Shown here piece after piece: positions 9,593 through 19,449 of a stretch of DNA of 64,000 bases. The position numbers and the translations under genes were made by a program. Numbering within the stretch: the first letter of the stretch is position 1; every line of letters begins with the position of its first letter. Origin of the DNA: Xanthobacteraceae bacterium. GTDB taxonomy: Bacteria; Pseudomonadota; Alphaproteobacteria; Rhizobiales; Xanthobacteraceae. The notes under the pieces are model-generated. The model was given only the letters and a program-made list of their open reading frames with translations, was not told where the DNA came from and ran no database searches. The stretch covers positions 1-64,000 of the forward strand of contig JAIESI010000160.1 in assembly GCA_019746135.1 (NCBI GenBank), read 5' to 3'.

Positions 9593-10969
9593 ATGAAACG
9601 CGTGTTGATTCGTTGCGGCTGGCTGGTGACGCTCGACGGCAAGCTCGGAGACTTCCGGAACGGCGAGCTTCTCCTGAGCGGCAACCGGATCGAGGCCGTC
9701 GGCCGCAACCTCGGCGCTGCGGCGGACGAGGTGATCGACGCCTCCGACAAGATCGTGATGCCGGGCCTGGTCAACGCCCACATGCACACGTGGCAGACCG
9801 GACTGCGCGGCATCGCCTCCGAGTGGATGGGGCCGGACTACTTCAAGAATGTTCACGGCAATCTGGCGACGCTCTACAAGCCCGAGGACAACTATCTCGG
9901 CAACCTGATCGGTGCGCTGGCGCAGATCGACGCCGGCGTTACCACGCTGGTGGACTGGTGCCACAACATCACCCATCTGGAGATGGCCGAGCGCGCCATC
10001 GATGGCCTTCTCGACAGCGGCATCCGCGCCGTGTTCGCCCACGGCACCGCGAAGCCGCTCAATCAGAAGGAAGGCATCCCGTTCACCCACGTGCCGCATC
10101 CGCGCGACCGCATCGAGGCGCTGCGCAAGGGGCGGCTCGCGGGTGACGACGGCCGGGTGACGCTGGCGATGGCGATCCTGGGTCCGTCGTGGAGTCCCTG
10201 GGAGGTGGTCGAAGCCGACATCCGGCTGGCGCGGGAGTTCGGCGTGGTGTCGTCGTCCCACACGCGGCGCGGCGAGGACGATATCCTGCCGCGGGGCTAC
10301 CACCTGATGGCGAAGGCGGGCCTTCTGGGGCCCGATCACAATCTGGTGCACGGCACGACCTTCGATCGCGCCGATCTGGACATGATCGTCGACAGCGGCG
10401 CCACGCTGACCTCGACGGCGCTGGTCGAGCTGCATCATCACATCGGCGACACCATGGTCGCGGCCTATCGCGAGGCCGGCGGGCTGCCCTCGCTCGGCAT
10501 CGACGTCGAGCTTTTCTGCAGCGGCCAGATGTTCCGCGAGATGCAGGCCGCGTTGTTGTTTGCGCGCGGCAAGGAGGTCCGCAACAACGCGCTGCGCGGG
10601 AATTCGCCGTTGAAGACCATCCCGGTCCGCTCTCGCGAGGCGCTGGAATGGGCGACGATCAACGGTGCGCAGGCTTTCAAGCTCGACGGCCAGATCGGTA
10701 CGCTCACGCCCGGCAAGAAGGCCGACATCGTCATGCTGCGCGCGGGCGACGTGAACATGGCGCCGGTCTACGACCCGATCTATTCGATCGTCGAAATCGC
10801 CGGCGCGGGCAATGTCGACACGGTGATCGTCGATGGCGTCGTCCGCAAGCAGAACGGCAAGTTGACGTTCGCGGCCGACGTGCTGCGCAAGCGGCTTGAT
10901 GAACTGGCCGAATCTGCTGCGCGGATCATGCGCGAAGGCAACTATCGGGTGGCGACCGCGCCGCAGTAA
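9593..10969 (+). CDS. Amidohydrolase (chlorohydrolase/cytosine-deaminase-like)
   Basis: 'DKIVMPGLVNAHMHTWQTGLRG', C-terminal 'LDGQIGTLTPGKKADIVMLRAGDVNMAPVYDP'. Confidence 0.9.
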   Translation: MKRVLIRCGWLVTLDGKLGDFRNGELLLSGNRIEAVGRNLGAAADEVIDASDKIVMPGLVNAHMHTWQTGLRGIASEWMGPDYFKNVHGNLATLYKPEDNYLGNLIGALAQIDAGVTTLVDWCHNITHLEMAERAIDGLLDSGIRAVFAHGTAKPLNQKEGIPFTHVPHPRDRIEALRKGRLAGDDGRVTLAMAILGPSWSPWEVVEADIRLAREFGVVSSSHTRRGEDDILPRGYHLMAKAGLLGPDHNLVHGTTFDRADLDMIVDSGATLTSTALVELHHHIGDTMVAAYREAGGLPSLGIDVELFCSGQMFREMQAALLFARGKEVRNNALRGNSPLKTIPVRSREALEWATINGAQAFKLDGQIGTLTPGKKADIVMLRAGDVNMAPVYDPIYSIVEIAGAGNVDTVIVDGVVRKQNGKLTFAADVLRKRLDELAESAARIMREGNYRVATAPQ

Positions 10970-11018
10970 ATCCGGTCGCGGCATTGCAAGACGGACACTG
11001 CAAGGGGGGAGACGAACC

Positions 11019-11996
11019 ATGACGACGACGATCAGCCGCCGCGCCGCTCTGGCCGGACTTTCGGCACTGGCGGCGATCCCGGCCCGGGGGCCGGCGCACG
11101 CGCAGTCCGGGCGTCCCATCACGCTGATGCACGGCTTCACGCCCGGCGCCAATGTCGACATTACCGCGCGCATCGTCGCCGAGCACCTCAGCAAGCGCCT
11201 CGGCCAGCCGGTCGTGGTGGAAACGCGGCCGGGCGCCGGCGGCACGACCTCGGCCGCCGCGGTCGCGCGTTCCGCGCCGGACGGAGGCACGCTCGCCATC
11301 CTGCCGAGCGGACATGCGGTGTCACCGGCGATGTACAAGCAGCTCGCCTACAACGCGGTGAACGACTTCAGCTTCATCAGCATGCTCACCGAAAACCCGT
11401 TCATCCTGGTGACCTATCCGGACCATCCGGCCAAAACGCTTGCAGACGTGGTCAAGGCCGCGCAGGCCGATCCCGGCAAGCTGACCTATGCCACCGCCGG
11501 CAACGGCACCGGCATGCACCTGGCGTCCGAGCTGCTGGTGTCGATGGGCGCGTTGAAGATCCAGCACGTTCCCTATCGCGGCTCGCCGCAGGCGATCACC
11601 GACCTGATTGCCAAGCGCGTCGATTTCCAGATGGATACACCCCAGCTCCTGCTGCCCTTCCTGAGCGACGGGCGGGTGCGCGCGATCGCGGTCACCGGGC
11701 CATCGCGCTTCTTTGCCCTGCCCCATGTGCCGACGGTGGCCGAAGGCGGATTGCAGGGCTATTCGGTGACCGGCTGGCTCGGCATCGCGGGGCCGGCGGG
11801 GTTGCCGGCCGATTTCGTTCAAAAGATCAACGCGGAGGTGAGGGCGATTCTCGCGGAGCCGGACGTCATTCAGCGGCTGCGTGCGCTCGGCGCTGACGTG
11901 CGTCCGACCACGCCGGACGCCTTCAAGGCGCGGGTCACCGACGACATCGCCAAGTGGACCAGGGTGGTCGCCGACGCCAACATCGAGCGGATCTAG
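11019..11996 (+). CDS. TTT substrate-binding protein (Bug/TctC family)
   Basis: Tat/Sec-like signal MTTTISRRAALAGLSALAAIPARGPAHAQ; 'QPVVVETRPGAGGTTSAAAVARSAPDG'. Confidence 0.92.
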   Translation: MTTTISRRAALAGLSALAAIPARGPAHAQSGRPITLMHGFTPGANVDITARIVAEHLSKRLGQPVVVETRPGAGGTTSAAAVARSAPDGGTLAILPSGHAVSPAMYKQLAYNAVNDFSFISMLTENPFILVTYPDHPAKTLADVVKAAQADPGKLTYATAGNGTGMHLASELLVSMGALKIQHVPYRGSPQAITDLIAKRVDFQMDTPQLLLPFLSDGRVRAIAVTGPSRFFALPHVPTVAEGGLQGYSVTGWLGIAGPAGLPADFVQKINAEVRAILAEPDVIQRLRALGADVRPTTPDAFKARVTDDIAKWTRVVADANIERI

Positions 11997-12014
11997 TCCG
12001 GGCTGACCGTCGTC

Positions 12015-12968
12015 ATGAACGTCCTGATCTTCCTCACCCATCCCGAGCCCACCCGCTCCGGCTACGAGAAATATCTCAAGCCCCGCCATCCCGAGCTCAG
12101 CATCACCACCGTCTCCACGCGCGACGAGGCGCTGAAGCTCGCACCCGAGGCCGGCATCCTGATGGCGTTCGGTCAGCAGCTGAAAAAGGACTTCTTCCAG
12201 CACACGCCGAAGCTGAATTGGGTGTTCTCGCTCGGCATCGGCACCGACGGCATCACCGACTCGCCCTGGCTCGGCAAGGACGTGATCGTCACCGCGGTGC
12301 GCGGCATCCATGGCGAGCCGATCTCCGAGATGGCGTTCCTGCAGATGCTGGCCTTCGCCCGCGACTTCCGCCGCATCGAGCGCCAGCGCGTCGAGAAGGC
12401 GTGGAATCGCTTTCCGGGTACGCTGCTCCACGGCAAGACCGTCGGCATTCTCGGCGTCGGCGCCATCGCCGAAGGGCTCGCGCCGCGCTGCAAGGCGTTC
12501 GGCATGCGCGTGATCGGCATCTCGCGCACCGATCGCCCGATCCCGGGCTTCGACAAGATTTACAGCCGCGCCGATATCGTGCATGCGATGCCCGAGCTCG
12601 ATTATTTCGTCATGCTCGTTCCGCTCGAGGCCGACACCCGCAATTTCGTCAACGATGCCGTGCTGTCGGCGATGAAGCCCACCGCGTTCCTGATCAATCT
12701 CGCCCGCGGCGGCGTGCTCGACGAGGATGCGCTGATCCGCGCGCTGAACGACAAGAAGCTCGCCGGCGCTGCGCTCGACGCACTGGCGACCGAGCCGCTG
12801 CCGGCCGCAAGCCCGCTCTGGACCATGCCGAACGTGATCATCACGCCGCATCTCGGCGGCTACTACGACAACTATCCGCGCGACGCCGCGATGCAGTTCG
12901 AGAAGAGCTGGGAGTTCTACAAGGCCGGCAAGCCCGAGCTGATGCTCAACCGCGAGAGGCGGGATTGA
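12015..12968 (+). CDS. D-2-hydroxyacid dehydrogenase family protein
   Basis: 'GKTVGILGVGAIAEGLAPRCKAFGMRVIG', 'LINLARGGVLDEDAL', 'NVIITPHLGGY'. Confidence 0.92.
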   Translation: MNVLIFLTHPEPTRSGYEKYLKPRHPELSITTVSTRDEALKLAPEAGILMAFGQQLKKDFFQHTPKLNWVFSLGIGTDGITDSPWLGKDVIVTAVRGIHGEPISEMAFLQMLAFARDFRRIERQRVEKAWNRFPGTLLHGKTVGILGVGAIAEGLAPRCKAFGMRVIGISRTDRPIPGFDKIYSRADIVHAMPELDYFVMLVPLEADTRNFVNDAVLSAMKPTAFLINLARGGVLDEDALIRALNDKKLAGAALDALATEPLPAASPLWTMPNVIITPHLGGYYDNYPRDAAMQFEKSWEFYKAGKPELMLNRERRD

Positions 12969-13151
12969 TGTTTCGCCGCGCTTTATTCGTTCGCCATGAG
13001 CGACGCCACGTCCTCCGCCGTCGTGCGCGGGCTTGACCCGCGCATCCATGCGACGCTGCAACAGCGAACAGTCTTACGATTAGAGATCGCCGACGGGTCA
13101 GGCCCGGCGCTGACAGCTCTCACGGTGCGAGTGCGGTGCATACCTGACGGC

Positions 13152-14546
13152 TCAGTGATCGTGCTCGCCGTCGTCATGGTGATGGTCATGCCGCCCATCC
13201 CCATGATGATGGTCGTGCTTGCCGTCCCCGTGATGGTGTCCGTGCGGCCCGTGCCCATGGTGGTGATGGCCGTGCGCGTGCCCCTCGTGCCGTGCCTGCT
13301 GTTGCTGCGCCTGCTGCTGATGATGCGGCGCACGCTTGTAGTGCTGCTTCAACAGGTCGAAGCCGTAGTCGTTGCCGTTCGGCGTGCGCACGATCGTGTG
13401 CACATGGAACTTGGCCGGCTCGGCGTTGGTCAGGAACACGCCGGCGTGGTGGTCGAACTCGATGAAGGTTACCGGGCTCTGCACCCGGTAATAGAACGGG
13501 CTGTCCTCGGAAAATCCGCCGATCCAGCAGAAATGCGTGTCGGCCATGTGCCGCTCGAACTCGACGATGCGGGCCGTCCGCGGACCCGCCGGCAGCGACA
13601 TGAAATACTTGTCGACCAGGTCGGTGAGCGCGCGCCGCTGCAAAGGGGTGAGCTCGCTGCCCTTCAATCCTTCATACGGCACGATGCGGTTGTCCTGGAA
13701 CGCGCCGCCCAGATGCAGGTTGTCGGCGAAGTGCCGCCGGCCCTCCGGCAGGTCGCCGCCCATCATCGAGTGATGGACGATCGCCCGCATCTGCTGCTCG
13801 GGCGAGAACGAGCGCATCAGCTTCAGCCCGGCGCGCTCCTCGTCCTGGAAGATGCGGATGCCCTTGAACGGGCCGTGATCGGCGTAGCTCGGCTCGGCGC
13901 CCCAGAACGCCGGCGTCAGCACCATCTGCTCGCCGAGCGCGAAGCAGTTGAGCACGAGGTGATGGCCGAACAGCTGCCAGCCCCACGGCTCGCTCGTCGA
14001 CGGCGTGCCGAACAGGCAGAAGATGTAGCTCCACTCGCCCATCACCGCAGGTCCCCCGACAAGGTCGCCGAGGAAGCGGTTGAGCTTCATCACGTCGCGC
14101 GACAGCTCGTAGCCGTGCCGGCTCATGCTGGCGCGCAGCACCGCCATGGTCGCGTCGCGCAACGGCTCGCTCACCTCGTCGAGGCGCAGCCCGTAGTGCT
14201 CGACGTAAAGCTCGGTGTTCTGCCAGTGCCGCCACTGGTTGGAGCCCGCCGGAAAGCACGATGCCTTGCGCTGCTCGGGCGTCATCAGCGCCAGCAGCGC
14301 GTTCACCGCCTCGATGATCGCCCGCGTCGGCGCGCCTTCGGGCTTGCGCACGAACAGGCCGGGGAGGGCCTGGCCATCTGTGGTGATGCCGCGGAACGGC
14401 TCGTTGAACATCTCCTCCCATTTGCCGAACAGGCCCTGGGCGCGCGGGCTCTTGATGCGCGCCTCCGCGTGCGCGCGGGCGGTCGGGCCGGCGATCTTCG
14501 ACTCGTGCGGCTTCGGCACGAACGGGTGGTAGTCGTCTGCGCTCAT
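13152..14546 (-). CDS. DUF3500-like protein with long His-rich C-terminal tail
   Basis: 464 aa; C-terminus 'HEGHAHGHHHHGHGPHGHHHGDGKHDHHHGDGRHDHHHDDGEHDH'. Confidence 0.75.
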   Translation of the reverse strand: MSADDYHPFVPKPHESKIAGPTARAHAEARIKSPRAQGLFGKWEEMFNEPFRGITTDGQALPGLFVRKPEGAPTRAIIEAVNALLALMTPEQRKASCFPAGSNQWRHWQNTELYVEHYGLRLDEVSEPLRDATMAVLRASMSRHGYELSRDVMKLNRFLGDLVGGPAVMGEWSYIFCLFGTPSTSEPWGWQLFGHHLVLNCFALGEQMVLTPAFWGAEPSYADHGPFKGIRIFQDEERAGLKLMRSFSPEQQMRAIVHHSMMGGDLPEGRRHFADNLHLGGAFQDNRIVPYEGLKGSELTPLQRRALTDLVDKYFMSLPAGPRTARIVEFERHMADTHFCWIGGFSEDSPFYYRVQSPVTFIEFDHHAGVFLTNAEPAKFHVHTIVRTPNGNDYGFDLLKQHYKRAPHHQQQAQQQQARHEGHAHGHHHHGHGPHGHHHGDGKHDHHHGDGRHDHHHDDGEHDH

Positions 14547-14645
14547 GGGTGCGATTCTCCGGCGCTACGCTAACTCACGTGGCGCCCTGCCGACAGCCCC
14601 ACTATCATTCGGAAACGGCGCCGCCGGGAGCAGGGAAGAACAGTC

Positions 14646-15251
14646 ATGGTGAAGCGCATCGTCCCGGACCAATGTTGCGGGCTGATCGTCGACATGCAGG
14701 GCTTCTTCCTGTCGCAGCTCGACGGCCGGTCGCGCGACCTGATCGAGGCGAACACCGCCCATCTGATCAGGCTGCTCGGCTATTTCCGCATTCCGCTGGT
14801 CGCGACGCTGGAGCGGCCGCTCGAGATGAAAGGCGGCCTGCCGGGCGAGATCGAGCACGAGCTCGGCACACTCAAGCGCGGTCTCGTTGCGACCTTCGAA
14901 AAGGACTTCTTCGATCTCACCAGGGAGACGAAGATCAAGGCGCATCTCGCGCGCCTCAAGCGCAAGCAGATGATCATCGCGGGCTGCGAGACCGACGTCT
15001 GCGTGTTGCAATCGTGCCTCGGCCTGCTCGATCTCGGCTACGAGGTTTTCGCGGTGGAGGAGCTGCTGTTTTCCTCGGCCCGCGATGTCGCGGCGGCGAG
15101 GGCCCGGATGCAGGCCGAAGGCGTCGTGTTCATGTCCTACAAGACGCTCTACTTCGAGTTGATCGAAGCGGTGGGCGGCAGCCGCCACGCGGAAAAGCTC
15201 GACAAGGCGCTGGGGCGGTTTCCCGATGATCTCCCCGAGTCGGCCGTCTAG
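14646..15251 (+). CDS. Isochorismatase-like cysteine hydrolase
   Basis: 'CGLIVDMQGFFL' and 'KRKQMIIAGCETDVCVLQSCLGLLDLGYEVF' catalytic Cys region. Confidence 0.88.
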   Translation: MVKRIVPDQCCGLIVDMQGFFLSQLDGRSRDLIEANTAHLIRLLGYFRIPLVATLERPLEMKGGLPGEIEHELGTLKRGLVATFEKDFFDLTRETKIKAHLARLKRKQMIIAGCETDVCVLQSCLGLLDLGYEVFAVEELLFSSARDVAAARARMQAEGVVFMSYKTLYFELIEAVGGSRHAEKLDKALGRFPDDLPESAV

Positions 15252-16435
15252 CTTTGGCTGGGCGCTGACCGGTTTTTGAGCCCGAACAGCTTCTGCGGGG
15301 CGGCGAAGCCTGCCACAGGAAATTCGCCCAGCAGCACAAGCTCACCGGGCACGTGGGCGGCAAACTCGGCAGACGCGACAATAGTCCGCCCCAGCATCGA
15401 AGCACGCTTTTCCAGACGCGCCGCGAGGTTCACCGCGGGTCCGATGCAGGTGAAGTCGAGGCGGTTGCCACCGCCGATGTTGCCGTACGACACCTGCCCG
15501 ATATGGAGCGCGAGGCCGAAGCGGATCGCATCGTGATCGTCCCCGGGCTGAGGATCGAGCGCCGCGATGGCGGCCTCCGCCTCGTGCGCGCAAGTCAGCG
15601 CCCGGCGGCAGACCTCGTTTGCGTCCTCGCCGTCGCCGGCCAGCGGAAAGATCGCGAGCAACCCGTCGCCGATGAACTTCAGCACCTCGCCGCCACGGTT
15701 GAGGATTGCCGGCACCTGACAATCGAAATAGCGATTGAGCAGGTCGATCAGGTCCTGCGGTGGCAGCCGTTCGGACCGCGTGGTGAAACCGCGCATGTCG
15801 GACAGCCAGATCGCCGCATGGATCGCCTCGACATGGCCGCGTCTGATCTTTCCGGCGAGGATTTGCTCGCCGGTTTGGCGGCCGACATAGGTGTTGAGCA
15901 GGGTGGTTGCGGTCCGCCGCAGCGCCCGGATTTCCGCCACGCGCGTCAGCGGCGCGACGACCTGCTTGAGATCGGCAAACTGCTTCGGCGTGAATCCACC
16001 GGGCTGTTGTGTGGTCCAGCTCACAACATGAACCGAGCCGTCGGTGAAAATCATCGGAAACGCCGCATAGTCGGTGGCACCTTCGGCGCGGAGTTCACGC
16101 AGGACCGGAAAATCATAGTGACAGTTGGGGTCGGCGAGCTGGCGCCGCAGCGGCTGACGCGTGCCACGCACGGCCACCACCGGGCTTTTGAGGTAGTCAT
16201 CGGTTTCCAGGATGTCATATTCCGCCTCCGCGACCTTCACGCCCGATTCCGATCGCCAGTAGAACGCGCGACCCATCAAGTCCGGGTGCAGCGTGGTGAC
16301 GAACACCGCGACGCGCCACAGCGGAATTCCGGTGTCGACCACGCGACGGCACAGCTCCGTCAGAACATCTTCCGAAAGCTGCGCGGACCTTGCACCATCT
16401 GCCAGCCAGTCGATCACGCTACGGATGTCGTTCAT
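15248..16435 (-). CDS. Adenylate/guanylate cyclase domain-containing protein
   Basis: 'AAIWLSDMRGFTTRSERLPPQDLIDLLNRYFDCQVPAILNRGGEVLKFIGDGLLAIFP'. Confidence 0.9.
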   Translation of the reverse strand: MNDIRSVIDWLADGARSAQLSEDVLTELCRRVVDTGIPLWRVAVFVTTLHPDLMGRAFYWRSESGVKVAEAEYDILETDDYLKSPVVAVRGTRQPLRRQLADPNCHYDFPVLRELRAEGATDYAAFPMIFTDGSVHVVSWTTQQPGGFTPKQFADLKQVVAPLTRVAEIRALRRTATTLLNTYVGRQTGEQILAGKIRRGHVEAIHAAIWLSDMRGFTTRSERLPPQDLIDLLNRYFDCQVPAILNRGGEVLKFIGDGLLAIFPLAGDGEDANEVCRRALTCAHEAEAAIAALDPQPGDDHDAIRFGLALHIGQVSYGNIGGGNRLDFTCIGPAVNLAARLEKRASMLGRTIVASAEFAAHVPGELVLLGEFPVAGFAAPQKLFGLKNRSAPSQS

Positions 16436-16518
16436 CGCCGACCGCTCTCATCATTCCGGATCGATGCCGGCCATTATTGCAGGGGCGGTGGGGCGCGGGG
16501 AGCCGACTTTCGTCGTCG

Positions 16519-17238
16519 CTATGGCAGCACCGGGCCGGAGAATTTGTAATTGATGCCGAGCCGGACCACGCTCTGCTTGATCGAGACGTTCGACGCGAAC
16601 ACGCTGGTGGTGCAGGCCGAGCCCTCGTCGATGCGGCCGAGGCAGACATAGAGATATTCGAGCTTGGCCGACCAGTTTTGGGTAAAGGCGTGCTCGACGC
16701 CGAGCCCCGCGGCCCAGCCGATCTTGGTTTCGCTGCCGCTTGCCAGCGCGGGATTGGTGGACGTGGTTTCCACATTGCCGGTGGCGACGCCTGCGGTGAG
16801 GTAAGGCAGCCAGCGGCCGGACGCGTAACCGGCGCGGCCGCGCAAGGTGCCGAGCCAGGTGTTCTTCGCTTCGCAGAAGAACGCGCCGCATGGCGTGCCG
16901 CCGGAGGCGTCGGTCCAGTCGAGGTCGCCTTCGAGGCCCAGCACCCACCGGCCGCGCTGAATGTTGTAGCCCGCGGTGCCGCCGATCAGCGCGCCGCGCG
17001 TCCTGATCTTCACGTTGCCGTCGTTGACGAAGTTGGAGGTGTCGAAGCCCGCGCCGCCGTTGATGCCGGCGTAGAGCCCGCTCCAGTCGTAGATTGGCGG
17101 CAGTGGCAGCGGCCGCGCCTGTGCCATCGCCTGCGCCTTGGTGACCATGGGCCGGATGTCGGCTGCGTCGGCTGCGCCGGAAAAAAGCAACGAAGCGCCG
17201 ATCGCCCAACGTCCGACGCTCTTTCTCTTGAGACCCAT
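16519..17238 (-). CDS. Outer-membrane beta-barrel protein
   Basis: Signal peptide; 'WSGLYAGINGGAGFDTSNF', 'GGTAGYNIQRGRWVLGLEGDLDW', terminal 'RLGINYKFSGPVLP'. Confidence 0.88.
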   Translation of the reverse strand: MGLKRKSVGRWAIGASLLFSGAADAADIRPMVTKAQAMAQARPLPLPPIYDWSGLYAGINGGAGFDTSNFVNDGNVKIRTRGALIGGTAGYNIQRGRWVLGLEGDLDWTDASGGTPCGAFFCEAKNTWLGTLRGRAGYASGRWLPYLTAGVATGNVETTSTNPALASGSETKIGWAAGLGVEHAFTQNWSAKLEYLYVCLGRIDEGSACTTSVFASNVSIKQSVVRLGINYKFSGPVLP

Positions 17239-17430
17239 TCCCCCGCCGTGTCTGGCTGTCCGCCGCAAAGCATGACGTCATCGCTACGCACGCGAATGCA
17301 CGCTTGGACGGACTGGGATACGGGTGGTGTCGACACCGGGCGGAATGCAGGGCCGCCCGGGCCGAATCGGCAGGAGCGATCCGGCCGTCGCCGGACTGTG
17401 GATTTGCCGTGGTTAACGGGTGGTTAACCG

Positions 17431-18510
17431 CTATTCCGCCGCGACCGCCACGCTCTCGCGCAGCCCCGGCATCACGTGACGCTGGAACAGCTCCAGCGAG
17501 CGCGTCGACTCCGGCAGCGACAGGTCGCCGAACGCGAAGCGGCAGACCAGATAGTTCGCGCCCGACTCCGCCATCTGCGCGCGAAGGAGCTCCAGCGCCT
17601 TCTGTGGCGTGCCGACGATGGCGCGGCCGTCCGCCATCTGCCCGTCGATCTCCGGCGGATAGCTCACGTTGGTCGGTGGGATGCCGTGCTTGTGCCAGAG
17701 CGTCATGAAGCTCGACCACCAGCGCTTGTAGGCGCGGCGCCCGGTCTCCAGCGCCTTCTCCTCGGTCTCGGCCAGCACCATGTAGCGGTTGATGCCGAAC
17801 TTGGGTGCATCGGTGCCGGGCCTTGGCTGATAGGCCGCCTTGTAGCGCGCGACCTTGGCCTTCACCGCCGCAGCCGTCGCATTGCTGATGAAGTTCATGC
17901 CGGCCTTGGCCGCGCGCTCGGCGCTGTCCGGATTGACCACGCCGTACCACAGCGGCGGATGCGGCTGCCGGTGCGGCCAGATCTCCATCGGCACGTCCTT
18001 GAACTTGAAGAACGCGCCTTCGAAATCGACCGTCTTCTTCGTCAGTGCCTGCATGATGACGGCGAAGGACTCGGCGAACATCTTGTCGGCGTTCTTGTAG
18101 TCGACGCCGTAGTAGCCGACTTCGATCGGCGAGATGCCCTTGCCGATGCCGAGCAGGAAGCGGCCGCGGCTCGCCTGGTCGAGCATGCAGATCTCTTCCG
18201 CGAGCCGCAGCGGATGGTAGAGCGCGAGCGTATAGACCAGCGGCCCGAAATGCAGACGCCTGGTGCGCTGGGCGATGGCCGAAAGATAGACGCTGGGCGA
18301 GGGCGCCATGCCGAGCGGCGTCGCGTGATGCTCGGCGCAGTGATAGCCGTAGATGCCGGCGCGGTCGTAGGCCTCGATCAGCTTCAGCCGGTCTTCGTAG
18401 AAATCAGCGAGCGGCAGATCGTTCCGGTCGACGTGATCGAAAACTCCGAACTCCAAGGCCATCCGCTTCAACTCCCGGCATTCTGTGGCGGGCACTGTAG
18501 CCCGCCCCAT
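17431..18510 (-). CDS. LLM-class flavin-dependent oxidoreductase
   Basis: 'GYHCAEHHATPLGMAPSPSVYLSAIAQRTRRLHFGPLVYTLALYHPLRLAEEICMLDQASRGRFLLGIGKG'. Confidence 0.9.
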   Translation of the reverse strand: MGRATVPATECRELKRMALEFGVFDHVDRNDLPLADFYEDRLKLIEAYDRAGIYGYHCAEHHATPLGMAPSPSVYLSAIAQRTRRLHFGPLVYTLALYHPLRLAEEICMLDQASRGRFLLGIGKGISPIEVGYYGVDYKNADKMFAESFAVIMQALTKKTVDFEGAFFKFKDVPMEIWPHRQPHPPLWYGVVNPDSAERAAKAGMNFISNATAAAVKAKVARYKAAYQPRPGTDAPKFGINRYMVLAETEEKALETGRRAYKRWWSSFMTLWHKHGIPPTNVSYPPEIDGQMADGRAIVGTPQKALELLRAQMAESGANYLVCRFAFGDLSLPESTRSLELFQRHVMPGLRESVAVAAE

Positions 18511-18560
18511 ACTCCGCTGTCATTCCGGGCCCGGCGCCGACGTGCCGCGTCGGAATGACT

Positions 18561-19337
18561 TCAGCAGGTGAATGACTTGCGGTAGCCCTCGGCCAGCGCC
18601 TCCTGTTCCGAGCAGAACCACCGGTGTGGAGTTTTGGTGCGCTCATAGCTGCGACAGCTCGGCAAATGATAGATGCCTCGATAGCCGGTGGCCTGGGAGC
18701 GTAGATTCATCCTGCCTTTGATCGCACAGTCGGACGGCATGGCCGGAGCGTCCGGGAACAGCGTCTGCCGGATCTTCCAGTTGTTCGGCGGCGGACAGGC
18801 GGCACCCAGCAGGCTGGCTGTGCTGATGGTGAACCGTCGCAACGCCTCGGGTGACACGAAGCACCCCTTCCAGAGCCCCTTGCGATTGACGGTTGCGCTT
18901 TCCCTGTCGGACTTGAAACGCGACCTTGCCCCCGCGTTGAGGGCCCAGCCTTCCTGCACCAGCCACTGGCTGATGCTGATCGACTCGCCCGCCACCCGGC
19001 ATTCGCCGATACGCCTCTTGCCATAGAGGCCGTCCGGCCCGCGGTCCGTGCAACGGACCTCGCCCTTGCCGGCGTAGTCCCGCAACCGGTCGCGGGCCTC
19101 GATCCCGCAGGTCCAGGTGGCTCCCTTGTCGTCAAGACAGGTCTGGTCGGTCTGCGGTGCTTCGATGCCCTCGAGCCGGTAGGTGATGCCATCAAGAACA
19201 AGCGTGTCGCCGTCCGTCACCTGCAGGTCGGCGGCCCAGCCTGGCGCCGCCGCCACCACGGCAAACACGGCGGTCGCGACTCGCATGAGCGCCATGGCCG
19301 TTCGATCGACAGAGCAGAATCGTCGCCGCATCGCCAT
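18561..19337 (-). CDS. Thermonuclease (SNase)-family secreted protein
   Basis: Signal peptide; 'QVTDGDTLVLDGITYRLEGIEAPQTDQ'; C-terminal 'CAIKGRMNLRSQATGYRGIYHLPSCRSY'. Confidence 0.88.
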   Translation of the reverse strand: MAMRRRFCSVDRTAMALMRVATAVFAVVAAAPGWAADLQVTDGDTLVLDGITYRLEGIEAPQTDQTCLDDKGATWTCGIEARDRLRDYAGKGEVRCTDRGPDGLYGKRRIGECRVAGESISISQWLVQEGWALNAGARSRFKSDRESATVNRKGLWKGCFVSPEALRRFTISTASLLGAACPPPNNWKIRQTLFPDAPAMPSDCAIKGRMNLRSQATGYRGIYHLPSCRSYERTKTPHRWFCSEQEALAEGYRKSFTC

Positions 19338-19449
19338 CAACCTCCAATGCACGTCAGGTCGCCACATCAGGTCAGGTCGCCGTGCGGGAAGTGTACCCAA
19401 CAGGGTCACCGTCAGATAGGTTCGCCGAACGAAAGAAGCGGATTCCCCG

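Noticed and set aside
13152-13352. Possible CRISPR or tandem-repeat array
   Set aside because: The periodicity is codon repeats for His/Gly/Asp in a coding tail; no spacer-repeat organisation.
17410-17428. TGGTTAACGGGTGGTTAACC repeat as operator
   Set aside because: Short, at the 3' end of the LLM gene and about 170 bp from the OMP start; not enough to support regulation.
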